Assembly: GCA_963575745.1 (NCBI GenBank)
Contig: CAUYUJ010016884.1
Coordinates: 31,001 to 95,000, forward strand
DNA: 64,000 bases
Source of the DNA: Prorocentrum cordatum
Taxonomy: Eukaryota; Sar; Dinophyceae; Prorocentrales; Prorocentraceae
Direction: 5' to 3'
Shown here: piece by piece, positions 30,290 through 41,504 of the stretch
How positions within the stretch are numbered: the stretch's first letter is position 1
Layout of the letters: every line of letters starts with the position of its first letter
The notes under the pieces: model-generated
What the model saw: only the letters and a program-made list of their open reading frames with translations
Told to the model about the DNA's origin: nothing
Database searches by the model: none
Position numbers and translations under genes: made by a program

Positions 30290-30443
30290 GTCGGGCTTGT
30301 CCCTCTGCAGGAGGAATAATCAAAAACAGTCGAAAGATGGTCCGGGGACTATTCTTTTACTATGTTTGGACATTTCTGACATATTTGTGTGTTTTTTATT
30401 TTCCGTCCAAAATCTGCCTGTAGGGGAGCACCCCCGACTTAAT
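30290..30443 (+). mobile_element. Inverted-end element inserted within channel coding sequence
   Basis: Left end AAGTCGGGCTTGTCCCTCTG; right end read inverted AAGTCGGGGGTGCTCCCCTA. Flanks ACCATTAT (30279) and ACCATCAT (30444) look like an 8-base target duplication. The distance between them is 165 bases, exactly 55 codons, with no stop in the channel frame. A possible GC-AG intron 30295-30423 (129 bases, 43 codons) lies inside. A second copy is at 22660-22808. It could be a spliced introner or a translated insertion. Confidence 0.7.
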
Positions 30444-30626
30444 ACCATCATGATGCTCCGGGGTGACACGTCCAAAGTGGACTTCATTGGGCCCTCGGTG
30501 ATGATTGGCGGACTTCGAGACGAACTGAGCCGTGATGTCCACAAAGTCCAGGAGATGATCCAGAGCACCCGCCTGGCGCTAGTAAGGTGCGAACGGCAGA
30601 TCTTGGACATTACTGATGGACGGTAG
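30444..30626 (+). CDS. Voltage-gated ion channel, C-terminal exon
   Basis: Reads TIMMLRGDTSKVDFIGPSVM, the LRG-x3-K-x-D block I expect after the EF-hand in dinoflagellate single-domain channels, then an amphipathic helix (RDVHKVQEMIQSTRLALVRC) and ends ILDITDGR before TAG. The gene ends here; 284 bases of sequence without a recognised gene follow before the TA-rich tract. Confidence 0.65.
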   Translation, partial: TIMMLRGDTSKVDFIGPSVMIGGLRDELSRDVHKVQEMIQSTRLALVRCERQILDITDGR

Positions 30627-30909
30627 CGGGTAATATCAAAGGGTTCTCAAGATCGCGACTTCCCGCTCTACCGTCAGAGGCCATTTCGATCCGACCGATC
30701 TGATTACTCATGGGCTTACGCCACACCGCCGACCCCTTGGGATATCTGGGAAGGCCTTGGGTTGGGGGGGGGTCCGTGCAGTATTAACAATCTGGCTCTC
30801 GCTATATCGCGCGTGGTTTTTTCTTGTGCGCTGGCCCCCCATGTCGCCGCGCCAAATTGCCGCCGGTCGCTGCGGCCTCGCATCAGATCCACCCTCAGCA
30901 ACTTGGTAC

Positions 30910-31367
30910 GTTTGTATGTACGAATGATCGTGTATGTATATGTATATATATACATTTATATACATATATATATACATACATACATGCATAAACATATGTG
31001 TATATATACATATATACAGAAACACCTGCAATCTTATATTGTACACACACGCGTACATAACATGGGGACGCATGCGTGCACAGAGGTGGCACTGCGCGGT
31101 GCCATTCGACAGCGTGTCTTTGGGATCAAGAATTGGCTCGTGGTGTGTTCATTCGGCGCCAGCGACAGCGGATGATGATGAGGCGCCAGCGACAGCGGTC
31201 ACGAGCAGATCTCAATTAGTTATTGTGTGTGCCGGGCATGTACATATATAAGCCAGATGATACACGGGCGTCCCCCCGCAACGCAAGTATATATATACAT
31301 ATATACATATATACATATATACATATATATATAAACATATGTATATACATATGTGTGAATGTATACA

Positions 31368-31407
<40 letters not shown>

Positions 31408-31420
31408 CGCAGGGGTGTCC
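30910..31420 (+). repeat. TA/TACA microsatellite tracts
   Basis: TATATACATA variants at 30935-31020 and 31285-31410, split by unique sequence. The second tract lies inside the first copy of family S. Confidence 0.85.
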
Positions 31421-31975
31421 CCCTCATATGCTGGTTTGTGGGTGTTTTTTTCCGAAAATACTGTTCAACGTCTTTGATGCACAGGTGCAGATCGGACGTC
31501 GCCGACGCATTGCGGCGAGGCTCACGCGTGTACGGAATCAACAACGGCGGGTTGAGCTGCTGCGGCGCAAGTATGGGGAAAGGAGGAGGCATGAGGTGGT
31601 TCAGTAAAGGAGGAGCGATTAGTGATGCAGATTCTGTCTCCTCTTAGCCGCAACATTGTAGAAGGACTCCGACAAAAACCCAGCGATGATGATCTCGCAG
31701 CGTGCGGACGTCCCACCGCGAAGGGTGGAGGTTTTGAAGCCGGTTTTTTGCCCTCCGGACCAACGGGGGTGCCTCGTGGAGGGTGTCATCCTCAGAGGCG
31801 CGTTGGAGGCTTTGGACAGATCGAGACCGGAACCAAAAAAAACGTCTAAACCCAATTGTCGCGTGAGGATAATCGCTCTTTGCGGTCTGGTGGTGGGCGT
31901 GCATTCTCTATGCGGTCGTGGTAGGGGCTCGAGGGTGGTCACGCTCGTTCGGCGCAAGATCCTTTGGCAGCCAGG
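31235..31975 (+). repeat. Repeat family S, copy 1 (~600 bp plus TA expansion)
   Basis: Blocks CCAGATGA, ACACGGGCG, CCCCCTC(A/G)(C/T)ATGCT, GCACAGGT, GGCGAGGC, CTCGCAGCGTGCGGACGT, GGTGGAGGTTTTGAAG and GATAATCGC(G/T)C occur in the same order and orientation at 34675-35275. The copies flank 32.0-34.6 kb as diverged direct repeats. Confidence 0.65.
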
Positions 31976-32570
31976 CCTTCCCCCGACAAGACCGTTCATG
32001 CGAGTTTCGTTTGGGTGTTCGGGTGTCACTGTGACATTAAGTTTCGATGGCAGCGGCTTTTCCGCAATCTATCCAAAGTTGCTCCAAGAGAATCGTGTCT
32101 TGTGGTCTGGGTTGGCAATGTGCTTTGCGTGCGGCTGTTCCAGGGGCGCGAGGAAGGGCACGTTTCGCGCGGCGGCTGCTCCTTTGGCAACGAGGCTCCC
32201 TTTCCCGCGCCTCAGGAAAACCATGCGCCTCTTGCAGGATTGTTCCAGCGTTGCTGTGGCTTCAAATACCGATGGCAGGGTCGCCCCCGCAGTCCACGCC
32301 AAGGTTGCGCCAGGATAATCGCGCCTCGCGGCCTGCGTTGGAGAGCGATCTCCTTCCATGGGTCCTGGGGGGGGGGCGCGAGAATGATCTCGCAGCGCGC
32401 GCAGGTCTCAGCGATCGGCGGTGGACTCTGCGACGCCAGTTTTTTTTGTCGCGATGCCATGCCCGACGTAGGTCCCCCTTCAGAAACTCCCCAATGCCGA
32501 AACCGTTGTGGCTCCAGCGCGCAGCCCATGGGGGGCGCATTTGTTTCGGCCCCCGCGGGAGTAGCGCCGC

Positions 32571-33560
32571 ATGGGTGATGAGGCGGCGCTGGACGGCGCG
32601 TCGGCGTCGGCTTCGGCAGCCGCTGCCGATGCGCAAGTGCCCCCGCCGCACGCTGCCGCCGCCGATGATGATCAGAACTGGGGCCCGCGGGCGCGGTCTG
32701 CAGCGGATGGGGGCACTCGCGCGGCGCAGCCACAGACAGCGACGCCACAGCCGCATCCGGAGCCACAGCAGACGCCCCAACCTCAGTCAGTGGCTCCGCA
32801 GCGACAGCCGATACGAGAAAAGAGAGCGCCTTGCCACAGGGCACCATCGGCGCAGCCATCGCCTCGGAGACAACAGGCACCTCGACCAGAGAAAGCGCGC
32901 CCGCATGATCAGCGGCAGCCGAAGCCCCCGCTGCACCCGCCGCCACCAGAACTACAATCAGCGCGGCGGATTGTGGAGTTGCAGCCAACATTTCCGTAGC
33001 ATCCGTCACCGCAATCACAGTTAGGGCAGCCGCGCGGTGAGCTGCACCGGGCAGTTCCGCAGTTTCCGCCAGCGCCCCCAGTGCCGCCACCCCCAGTGTT
33101 GGCGCGGCCAACGTCAACTTGGGCTCTGCCAAATGGGCAGCGTAGCGGGCGAGCAGAGGCGCCGCCACCAGCGCCTGTTCCAGCACCGCCCGCGCCGCCG
33201 CCAGGTGACCACAAGGCCCAGGGCTTGCCGAGGGTCCCAAAGACCCCCAGTCCCCCGGAAAAGAAGCGCCCAAAACGAACTGCAGCCTCAGCTTCACTTG
33301 CAGTGGGGGTGGCAGCAGCATCAGATGCAGTGGCGGCGGCAGCCTCCGCAGATGCAGCGGCCCCAGCGAATGCAGCAACAACGGGCTCAGCAACGGGTGC
33401 AATAACGGCAGCGGTGACAAAAGCGCGGACGTCCAGCGAATCGGCGGCGTGGCACAGTGCCTACGCGCAGGGCTTCCAGGACGGCGTCAGTTTTGGATTC
33501 GAGAGCGGGAAGAAGCGTGGCGCCCTCGCTGGTGCGATGAAGGAGATTAGGGTTTATGAA
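32571..33560 (+). CDS. Candidate Pro/Ala/Gln-rich protein gene, 5' part
   Basis: From ATG at 32571 the frame reads MGDEAALDGASASASAAAAD, then Pro/Gln-rich sequence to 32999. In another frame from about 33081 it continues Pro-rich, then KKRPKRTAAS, Ala-rich sequence and WHSAYAQGFQDGVSFGFESG with KKRGALAGAMKEIR. The last part looks truly coding. The frame change near 33000-33080 could be an intron or an indel. A CT microsatellite (33630-33930) probably lies in the next intron. No family is recognised. The flanking family S copies could mean it belongs to a repeated element. Confidence 0.4.
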
Positions 33561-33629
33561 CTCATTCGTTTTCTGATGTTCCATATGTATTGTCCTTGCG
33601 TTGTGTTAGGTGTTGTCTCCTTTCCTCTT

Positions 33630-33936
<307 letters not shown>

Positions 33937-33984
33937 ATTCTTCTGGTTACTTGTCTGATCAGACTCTGAACGAACTCTGAACGA

Positions 33985-34131
33985 GCTGCGGCCCAGCGAG
34001 GAACGGCAGAAGTGGGCGAGCTGGCACGGTGTAGCTCCAGCTGTGCCGCCTGGAGGTATCGAGGCCATGGCGACCCAGATCGCCCGGGAGATCGGCTCGT
34101 TCCCGACGGCGGAGACGGGCATCTTTGATTG
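33985..34131 (+). CDS. Candidate terminal exon of the Pro/Ala-rich gene
   Basis: Frame reading NELRPSEERQKWASWHGVAP, then GGIEAMATQIAREIGSFPT and AETGIFD, followed by TGA. An acceptor at CCAGCGAG lets it continue from MKEIR in frame as RERQKWASWHG. The composition is clearly protein-like, but the family is unknown. Confidence 0.45.
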
Positions 34132-34483
34132 AAAAGGTGCCGGGGAACGCATCAATGAGGAAAGAAAGGAAGGATGGGGAAAGAAAGCGAGGAGAAGGGC
34201 CAGCAAGGAGGGAAGAAGGAAGGACGACACAAGGAGGACGGGAAATACGGAGGAAGGATGAGACAGAAGAAAAGAAAGGAGGAGACATGACGGAGGGAGG
34301 TGTCCTACGGGGGGAGAAGGCACCTAAAGGAATGCAGAAGGGGCTCGATGCTAAACAGGGGGATCACGGAACAGTGAAGAATGTCCAGTATTGGATCTTG
34401 CGGTTTCATCCTGCATGTTGCTCATTGCGCCCTGCCATTCGAACCGGTCTGAGAGGGCCCCAAGATAATCGCCGGCAACCTGT

Positions 34484-34593
34484 CCAAGATGAGCGGCGCC
34501 GCCGCGGCTTCGACTTCTAGCGCTGCGAACGGCCCCGAGCGCCAGGGGGGGCCGAATGCGACGGCAAAACGGATTAGAGAGGGGTTCTTGTAG
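34484..34593 (+). CDS. Small candidate coding segment
   Basis: Open reading KIIAGNLSKMSGAAAAS then TSSAANGPERQGGPNATAKR to a TAG. It could be a start exon from the inner Met or chance in GC-rich DNA. No family is recognised. Confidence 0.25.
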
Positions 34594-34674
34594 TGCGTCA
34601 GCGGTGGCAGGCGCTCGGCCAGTGGCTTGTGGCCGTTGCCACTCTACGAGCAGACTTCCAGTTGTTTTTTTGCG

Positions 34675-35275
34675 TGTGCAGCTTCACTTTTGCACGTCCA
34701 GATGACACGGGGGCGCCCCCCCACATCGCAGGAATGCGCACGGGCGCCCCCCTCGCATGCTTCCTGATGGTATCCTTGTCGAACATGTAGTGCAACGTCT
34801 TGCTGCACAGGTCAACATCGCACTTCGCCGATGGACGGCGGCGAGGCCCACGCGTTCACGGAATTACGCGCTGGCTAGTTGAGCCCCCGCGACGCGCGCG
34901 CGGGGAACGGAGGAGGGGCGAGGGGGGTTTAGAGAAGGAGAGGGATTCGCAATGCGGAGCGCCTTCTCTTCCAAGTCGCCACGTTGTAGGAGGCGCCGAC
35001 AAGAGCCATGCGAGGGTGAACTCGCAGCGTGCGGACGTCTCATCGTGCGGCGGTGGAGGTTTTGAAGGCCTTAAAAAAACCGCGCGCGCGTCTCCCGGCG
35101 GGCCCCCTTACGGAGGCGCGCCGGGGCCTTTGGGCCGGGCGGGCAGCAAGCCACAAAAAAATCCAACGGCCGCGACTGGATAATCGCGCCCTGCGGTCTG
35201 GGTTAGCGAGTGTGCTTTCTCATGCGGTTGGCGCTAGGAGCGCGAGGGTGGCCACGTCCCGTCGCGCGGCGGCAG
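34675..35275 (+). repeat. Repeat family S, copy 2
   Basis: Direct-orientation partner of 31235-31975. It lacks the TA expansion. Confidence 0.65.
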
Positions 35276-35394
35276 ATTCCGCGTTCGCAACGGGCAGCAC
35301 AAGACATCGAGAGTGGGGCGTGCGCGCGCCAAAGAGGACGCAGGAGGAGGCAGGGAGGGAGGAGGGCGAGGAAGAGGACAACGACGATTCGCAG

Positions 35395-35832
35395 CTCTGT
35401 CCTGGAGAACTCCGCCACCGCGCTGAAGCCCTGGGGCGAGGAGCAGCTGCTCGGGGCGCAGCACGACTCGCACGCCCGCTGCGAGGATGCGGCGGCGGGC
35501 AGCAACTGCTACGAGGCCGTGAGGTACCCGACGAAGACTGGTTTTACGAGGCACCCGGAATGGTACCCCGGGTTCACGCGCAATCCCCTCTTCCAGGACG
35601 TGCAGGCCATGCTCAACAGCACAGGCAAGTCGAGCTGCCCGAAGCCGTGCGCGGTGACAACTGCCGAGAGGGCGGAGATGAAGGAGGCGGGCCTGGCCAC
35701 GGAGGCGGTCGCCGCCAAGATGACGGACAAGAGCTGCCACGACATGGTGGAGGGCGGCTCGGACGGCTGGGGCCGTTGCAACCGCGCCATCGCGTGGGTG
35801 GCGACGAGGGGCATTGTGGCGCACCCAGACTG
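35395..35832 (+). CDS. HPEWYP-type cysteine-rich repeat protein, exon
   Basis: Acceptor GACGATTCGCAG. The frame reads SVLENSATALKPWGEEQLLG and then two related units: C-x7-SNCYEAVRYPTKTGFTRHPE with WYPGFTRNPLFQDVQAML and CPKPC, followed by SCHDMVEGGSDGWGRCNRAI with AWVATRGIVAHPDW. The pattern C-x(n)-C-Y-x(n)-GI-x2-HPEWYPGLT-x(n)-C-x2-PC is a repeat I associate with dinoflagellate predicted proteins; its function is not established. The second unit stops at HPDW, either at a splice donor (possibly GC, at 35833) or because the Helitron-like element begins there. Confidence 0.6.
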
Positions 35833-35907
35833 GCGTTGCATGGTGACTCGGCTCACGTCATGCTGGAGGACGGGGCCTGGGCGTGCGTTCAACATCGGAT
35901 AGAGGGA

Positions 35908-37710
35908 ATGCCGAACATTGGAAATTCGTGTTTTGCAAACGCCGCCTTGCAAGTGTTACAGCGTCTGGGACCCATTCGGCACGCGGTGTTGCTTCATCGA
36001 CGCGGATGCAGCGTCCGACGGCGTCATCGATGCGGCGCGTGTGCGTTGGCACAGCAGGCGGATCTGATGGGCGCAGCCGTGGGTTACCTTCCTGTGGGCA
36101 AAAGCGAACAAGTACCAGGAGTGCGAGCGGTGCGCGATGGGTTGTTTCAGCGCGGTCGCACGAATGACTTTAGGAGCACTCGCCAATGCGACGCCAGCGA
36201 GCAGTTGGAATCCACGCGAGTTCAGCACGGCTTGCCATGCCCGCATCGACCCGCCTTGCGAGACGGAGAGGTGTGGCATGGGCGCCCGGGCCCGTCGCAA
36301 ACTCACGACGCGCCATCGGAGACACCTGCAAGATTCCTCGCGGTGATCCTGAGCAGAAGATTGGCGGACGGAATGACTAGAGTGAATTCCCGCGTAAGCG
36401 TTCCAAGAGCGTTCGAGTGGCCAGGAGCGTCGGGCCGGACATGCCAGCTCCAGGGCGCGATTTGCCATCTGGAGCACCCAGCTCATTACGTCGCCTACTT
36501 CGACTGCCCTGGCGTCGGCGTCGCAATGTTCGACGACGAAGTAGTTGTGCGGACTGCGTTCAAGGACTTTGCAGAGAGTTCGAAAAATCAGAGAGACCTT
36601 GCCCTTGTGGCGTTTTCCAGGCACCGAACGGAAGCAGTCGTGCCGAGAGATGGCGCCAAGGAAGCGGCGTCGTCAACGGAGGGGCCGCTGTCGTTGGGCG
36701 ACAGACCCCCAATGTCGTCAGCAACGACCGGCACGGAAAAAGCTACGCACGAGCTGGGTGTATCGAACCGTGGTCATGCAGAATCCGTAGACCACGACGT
36801 TGCTGCCAAAACGTCGCTGGAAAGCGAGATGGCTGCGGGCCGCGTCGATAGAGAGTCGACATCAACGCGCGCGCCATCGAGGGCGGGAGATGGTGCACGT
36901 GGTGCGTCTCCGTCCTTGCATGGCGCTCCTGTTGGGAACCGCCAGCCGGGGGAGGGCGCAGGGGCCACAGGGGGCGCGGGTGAGGCGAACGAGGCGCTGG
37001 GGGAAGCAGAAAGAAACGTTTTGCGAGTCGTATTGAACGAGCGCGACAGAGCCCACGCATTGTTCGCCCATGATTTGCGGCCAGTCGCGCAGAAACGAGC
37101 CCGAGGCAGGCGCTGGAACGACCGCGGGCGCAGCAACAGCCAGCAACCTCAACGAGCCAGTGCAGGATGGTGCCGCAGCGGGCGCAGTCCCAGAGGCGCA
37201 TACAACGCAAGAGGTGTTTTTTTGCAGCGCGCGTCAACCCAGCGTCGAATGATCCCCTACGAGCACGGGAAGAAGCGGTGGCAACAGCTGCGAAGCTGTT
37301 GCGGGAGATCCCTACTGCGCCCGCGGATCCGGAAGACCCTAATATACCGTGGGGGGGCAGTTTTGGTCGAGAACGACGCGGTTGAATTGCCACCAACTCA
37401 TTGTGTTTTCCGAGGTTGCCCCTGGACTGGCGTAGACGAGTCTGAGCTTCTCAACCATGTCGGCGTCGCACACAGCGATGTCGCGCAGCCGATCGCGGAC
37501 GTGTATTCGCCCGCGCACTCGTTGCAGAAGCGGGCACTCACTGCTTACAGTGAAGTCGTCGCGCGCGCTGCACGGCAAGGAGCTCCAGTATCGTCGTGTG
37601 CGACGCGCCGGAGAAGTCTGAAAGCGTATGCAGAAACAGTGACACAGGAAAATACAGCATCGCCGATATGTTTCATGTGCGGCTGTTCGTTTCCGCGGTT
37701 GTCGGGACGG
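35908..37710 (+). pseudogene. Helitron N-terminal part: USP-like protease domain and C2H2 finger
   Basis: MPNIGNSCFANAALQVLQ carries the Cys box of ubiquitin-specific proteases (Cys codon at 35929). QCDASEQLE matches the QxDAxEFL box. AHYVAYFDCPGVGVAMFDDE is the His box (His codon at 36484). The middle of the domain is poorly conserved and reads Arg-rich, suggesting local frame errors. After a low-complexity linker comes HCVFRGCPWTGVDESELLNH with VGVAH, a C2H2 finger (37402-37474), then ALTAYSEVVARAARQGAP and CFMCGCSF. A cysteine protease on a Helitron might trim the polyprotein or act on host ubiquitin; that is inference. Confidence 0.7.
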
Positions 37711-39436
37711 AAAATAATGATATATCGCGGGAACGAGCGTCTGAGAGCGATGCGCGGGATGGCTGTGGACTGATGCACATGGGGGCATGGTCTATGTGGG
37801 AGGTGCTTCAGGAGTTGAGTCTCACGGCATATCTGAGCCGGTACAGGTATGAAGAAGGGAACGATAAACTCGACCTCCAGAAGCGCATCGACGAGTTTGA
37901 CGACTGGACGATGAATGTATGGCGCGCGTCGTCTACTGGAGTGCCTTGGGGCTACTTGGAGTTTAGATGTTGTCCAAAGGACCAGCGGCGCAGTGCTGGA
38001 TGTCGGGCAAAGCGAGAAGTCTATATTCAATGCGAGGTTCTTTTATGTCGGGAGTGCTTTGAAGGCGTAGATTTCCGAGACGGGCGTGGAACGAAACGCC
38101 CCACGCGATGGTTTCAGTGATGCCTGCGCGATGCTTGGCAAACGATATGATGTCGTTTTACGGTCCGAAAAGCATGCGCGACGAGGGGATGACCGTCATG
38201 GAGATGATTTGTTGCAGTCCGCGCATAATTGCCATGATCTGTTTCTCGTTGGAGGTGAAGTACCAAAACTTATTTGATTCCGTAGCTGGGACGCAGGAGA
38301 CGCGAGTCGCGGCTCGGGGGAATGCAACCTCGTTCGCCCTCCGATGGCAGGACATCTTGTCAGAGCTTCGGAGAAGGGTCGCGGCAGGAGAGCACGCGGG
38401 TGGTGCGCTTGTGCCGCGTGTGGGCCACGATCTCTCCCACGTTGTTCAAATTCTGTCGAAGGTGAGTGACGCAACGTCAAAGGACAACTTACCGACATTC
38501 ATCCATCAAGCCACCTTACGGCAGGATGTGGCGAAGCACCACATCAAGAAGATCGCTAACGGGCATAGGGCGTATATGCACGTGGACGCTGCAGCAGTAG
38601 ATGCTCGCGCCGAGCAACTACCAGATAATGGCGTGCCGCCCGAGATAGTGCGGTTGCTTCCGTATGACAATCGTTTGGATAAGATCATGGCGCAGAAGAA
38701 TGCGACGCCGTCAGATGCGAAGCAGGCGACGGTGCAAGACGCTTGCGACGACATGGGTCGAATAATTCCGAACATGGTGGTCATGGAGAGGTCATCGTTC
38801 AACGAGGTAGATGAAAACGCTATGACGGAAGCAGCTTTGCAGCACATGACGCGCGGCGTCAATGAAGGAGGTACGGACGGGCATGGTGGCGGTTACGCAA
38901 CTTCGCGCGCAGAAGAACGTGCAAGCGTTCAGTTCGCGCACGAAGCATGGCGGGATCATTTTGTCGCGTTGGCTACCAGTCTATTGAGCGACCAAGACAA
39001 TGGCCGCGCACGATGCACATGCAAAGGGGTGTCGGATATCGCGAGGCTCGGAGAAGCGTCGCAATGGCACAACCTGGTGCTGATGGACGTGAACGGACGG
39101 GGGGCGTGGATGGAAAAGATGCGGTTGCGCCTCGTGATGTCTCCAGGCGCGGCCATGATAGGTCAGTTTGTTCCGTGGTTCTTCGGCGTCGCTTTTCCTT
39201 TCTGCTTCAAGTTTGGGCTAGGCATGCCTAATATGCCAGACTGGTCCGAGGTGAGCCGACACCGCCGCGTCGGAGAGGCACCCCGGGTGGAACTTCCGCT
39301 GTGGACACGAATCATGACACGCCGCGTGGAATCTCAGCTCCGGCGCGACTGGCGTTTCGGGTTCACGATGTCGTCTTTGTTGTACCAAAGCGCCTTGAAC
39401 ACGTCCCGGAGCATGCGGCTGTTTGCAGTTTTGAGC
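37710..39436 (+). pseudogene. Helitron DUF6570-like region
   Basis: After a frame change near 37710 the chain reads WSMWEVLQELSLTAYLSRYR with a Cys-rich part (CRECFEG) to about 38100. A second frame change leads to RCLANDMMSFYGPKSMRDEG then MTVMEMICCSPRIIAMICFS, the proline- and aromatic-poor start of DUF6570-like regions. The later signature LRQDVAKHHIKKI, then ARAEQLPDNGVPPEIVRLLP, agrees with the LPEDGVP-like motif of Helitron proteins. The region ends near PNMPDWSEVSRH and ESQLRRDWRFGFTMSSLLYQ. Confidence 0.7.
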
Positions 39437-41478
39437 AGAGGGAGGACGAATCGGGTCGCGACTTTACGTATATGGAGGAAACTGCCATAAGCATAGTAGA
39501 AGCACTGCGAGGGACGTACCCCGATCCAGGCACTGGACAGCGGCGCGCAGTGAATGGGGACGTGTCGAAGCTGAAATTCGTCGCGTCATTATCTGAGACC
39601 GCGCAGAGAATTGCGCGACAAGCGCAGGCCATTAATAGGAATATTGCAGGAACGAATGACGCACGTACCATTATGCGTTACGATACTCACGCTGTTCGGG
39701 TGGCTCAAGGCGTCCCCGTATTGTTTACGATGTCGCCAGATGAGAGACACAACCTCGTCACGGCACGGCTCAGTAGGTCGCGCCGAAAGGACCCCGTCAA
39801 CAGGCATCGGGTGCAGGAGACACAAGGCGCGTCGAATGGCGGGTTGTCCGAACCCGATTTCGCAGGCGCATGCGGCGTGCCATTTGAGGACGGGGTAGTG
39901 AAGGGCGACGCTGACGATGTGAACATGGCAATACCCATGGAGGTTTTGTGCCAAAACGTTGCAGCGGCCAAGATGCGCTTGGAGTGCTTGGCACGGGACC
40001 CTCTGGCGGGCGTCGACGGCTTTCGCACAGTCGTAGGGCTGGTTTTGGAGCACCTGTTCGGGATTCGATGGTGTCCGCGGTGTCCCGACTGTGATTGCGC
40101 AGATCTGGCAGGTAGTAACGCGAAACTGGCAGGCTGGTGCGCGGGACGAGAGGACGGCGTGCACGGTTCTATAGAAGCTCAGAAATCGGCAGGCAGTTTG
40201 CACCTGCACGCACAGTTGTTCGTCCAATGCCTCCATCAGCACACGCCGCTGCACGAGATTATTCGCCGCCCCCCCGACGAGCTTCAGCGTCTGACATGCG
40301 GGCGCGCAGCATTTAAAAAGGCTGGCGTCGCGACAAGCATTCGCAGATGTGGCGGAATGGCAGCGGCAGAAAGAGCACATCGAAAAAGACTGGCCTGCGT
40401 ACAAGGGCACGGACGATCTCATTCAGGCAGAACAGTATCTCAAGCAGAGCGATGCGCAGGCGCAGCGAACCGTGGCGGGGACCCAAGAGTTCAGCTCAGA
40501 GTCGAAGAGCGGGGGGTTTTCGAAGTGGTGGCTGCGAAAGTATTTGAAATGTGTGCAGAGAGGTCAGGGATATCGTCAGAACCACGCACAAAAATGGAGC
40601 CATCGGCACTCGAAATTTGCGCCCTTATTACACTGTCAACGAGATGACGACCCATCGAAATGCAAGAGCTTTTTCCCTCGGACGACATGGATGGTGGATA
40701 AGTCCGTGCTTTTGTGTCCAGGCTTTCTGAAACAAAAAAAACCGCTCCATGCCGTGTGGAGGGCGCAGGGATGTGACTGGATGCCTACACGGGCCCCAAA
40801 ATGAAGAGAACCTGAACGGGACATTGCTTGCATTGTTGAGCGGCGGCCCTGGATTGAATTTCAACTCCGATGTCCAGCTCCCGCACAGGCTCCCTATTTT
40901 GGAGCAGACGCGCGACGGGGACGCGCGCGCAGAGAGGTGTTGGGACGGCGCGGAGGTGAAAGATATCGTGCTCGCGGCACAGCGCGCGCAGAACGCCCAA
41001 GCAGGATGTGCGTGCGACTATGGGGCGAAGCGTCCGGCGTCGTCATTCAATGAGGTGAAAGAGTGCAAGAAAGGGCGCCATGCGTTGGCGGACAAAGTGA
41101 AAGGGCGTAGCGCCTCCTACGTGGCGCACCGCCACATCACGCGGCTACTCTCGGATATGTACGGGAAAGGGATCGCGCGGTCCGCGCAAGAGGGTGCGAA
41201 CCTGCGCGCGTACTCGGATGTGCGAGACGTGGCAGCTGCGGAGAGTATTAAGACGTCGAGAACAGCAATGGTCCCTGGGTTTGACATGGTGAGGATGGTA
41301 GAAAAAAGAGCGTGGGGCGGCGTCGGAGCGATCGGACCCCGGCAGAGTTCATGTGGAGCGAAATGGTGGGCGCGCAAAGAGGCCGCGCGTCGTATCAAAA
41401 AATCCAGCACTCCTGTAAGGCATGAGACCGTTGGATGCCAAATGGGCCCCAGACCTACGGCACCTTTCTGTGTGTGAT
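39436..41478 (+). pseudogene. Helitron-like N and Rep (HUH endonuclease) region
   Basis: After a third frame change the chain reads GQRRAVNGDVSKLKFVASLS and MRYDTHAVRVAQGVPVLFTM, matching the GxPtlFlT block of the Helitron-like N domain. RDPLAGVDGFRTVVGLVLEH precedes the HUH core SAGSLHLHAQLFVQ, with the two His codons at 40201 and 40207. Another frame change at 40320-40340 leads to AFADVAEWQRQKEHIEKDWP and later HAQKWSHRHSKFAPLLHCQR, WMVDKSVLLCPGF, then after a frame change LNFNSDVQLPHRLPI and ASSFNEVKECKKGRHALADK with YGKGIARSAQEGANLRAYSD. I could not place the catalytic tyrosine pair with certainty. Confidence 0.75.
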
Positions 41479-41504
41479 TTTTTTTCCGATATTGGCGTAT
41501 CGAA

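Noticed and set aside
34428-34450. GTTCGAATGG on the minus strand as a tRNA T-loop
   Set aside because: No matching acceptor, D or anticodon stems could be placed around it.
35029-35907. N-terminal extension of the Helitron frame upstream of 35908
   Set aside because: This frame overlaps the better-supported HPEWYP-type exon in another phase and has Arg-rich shadow composition.
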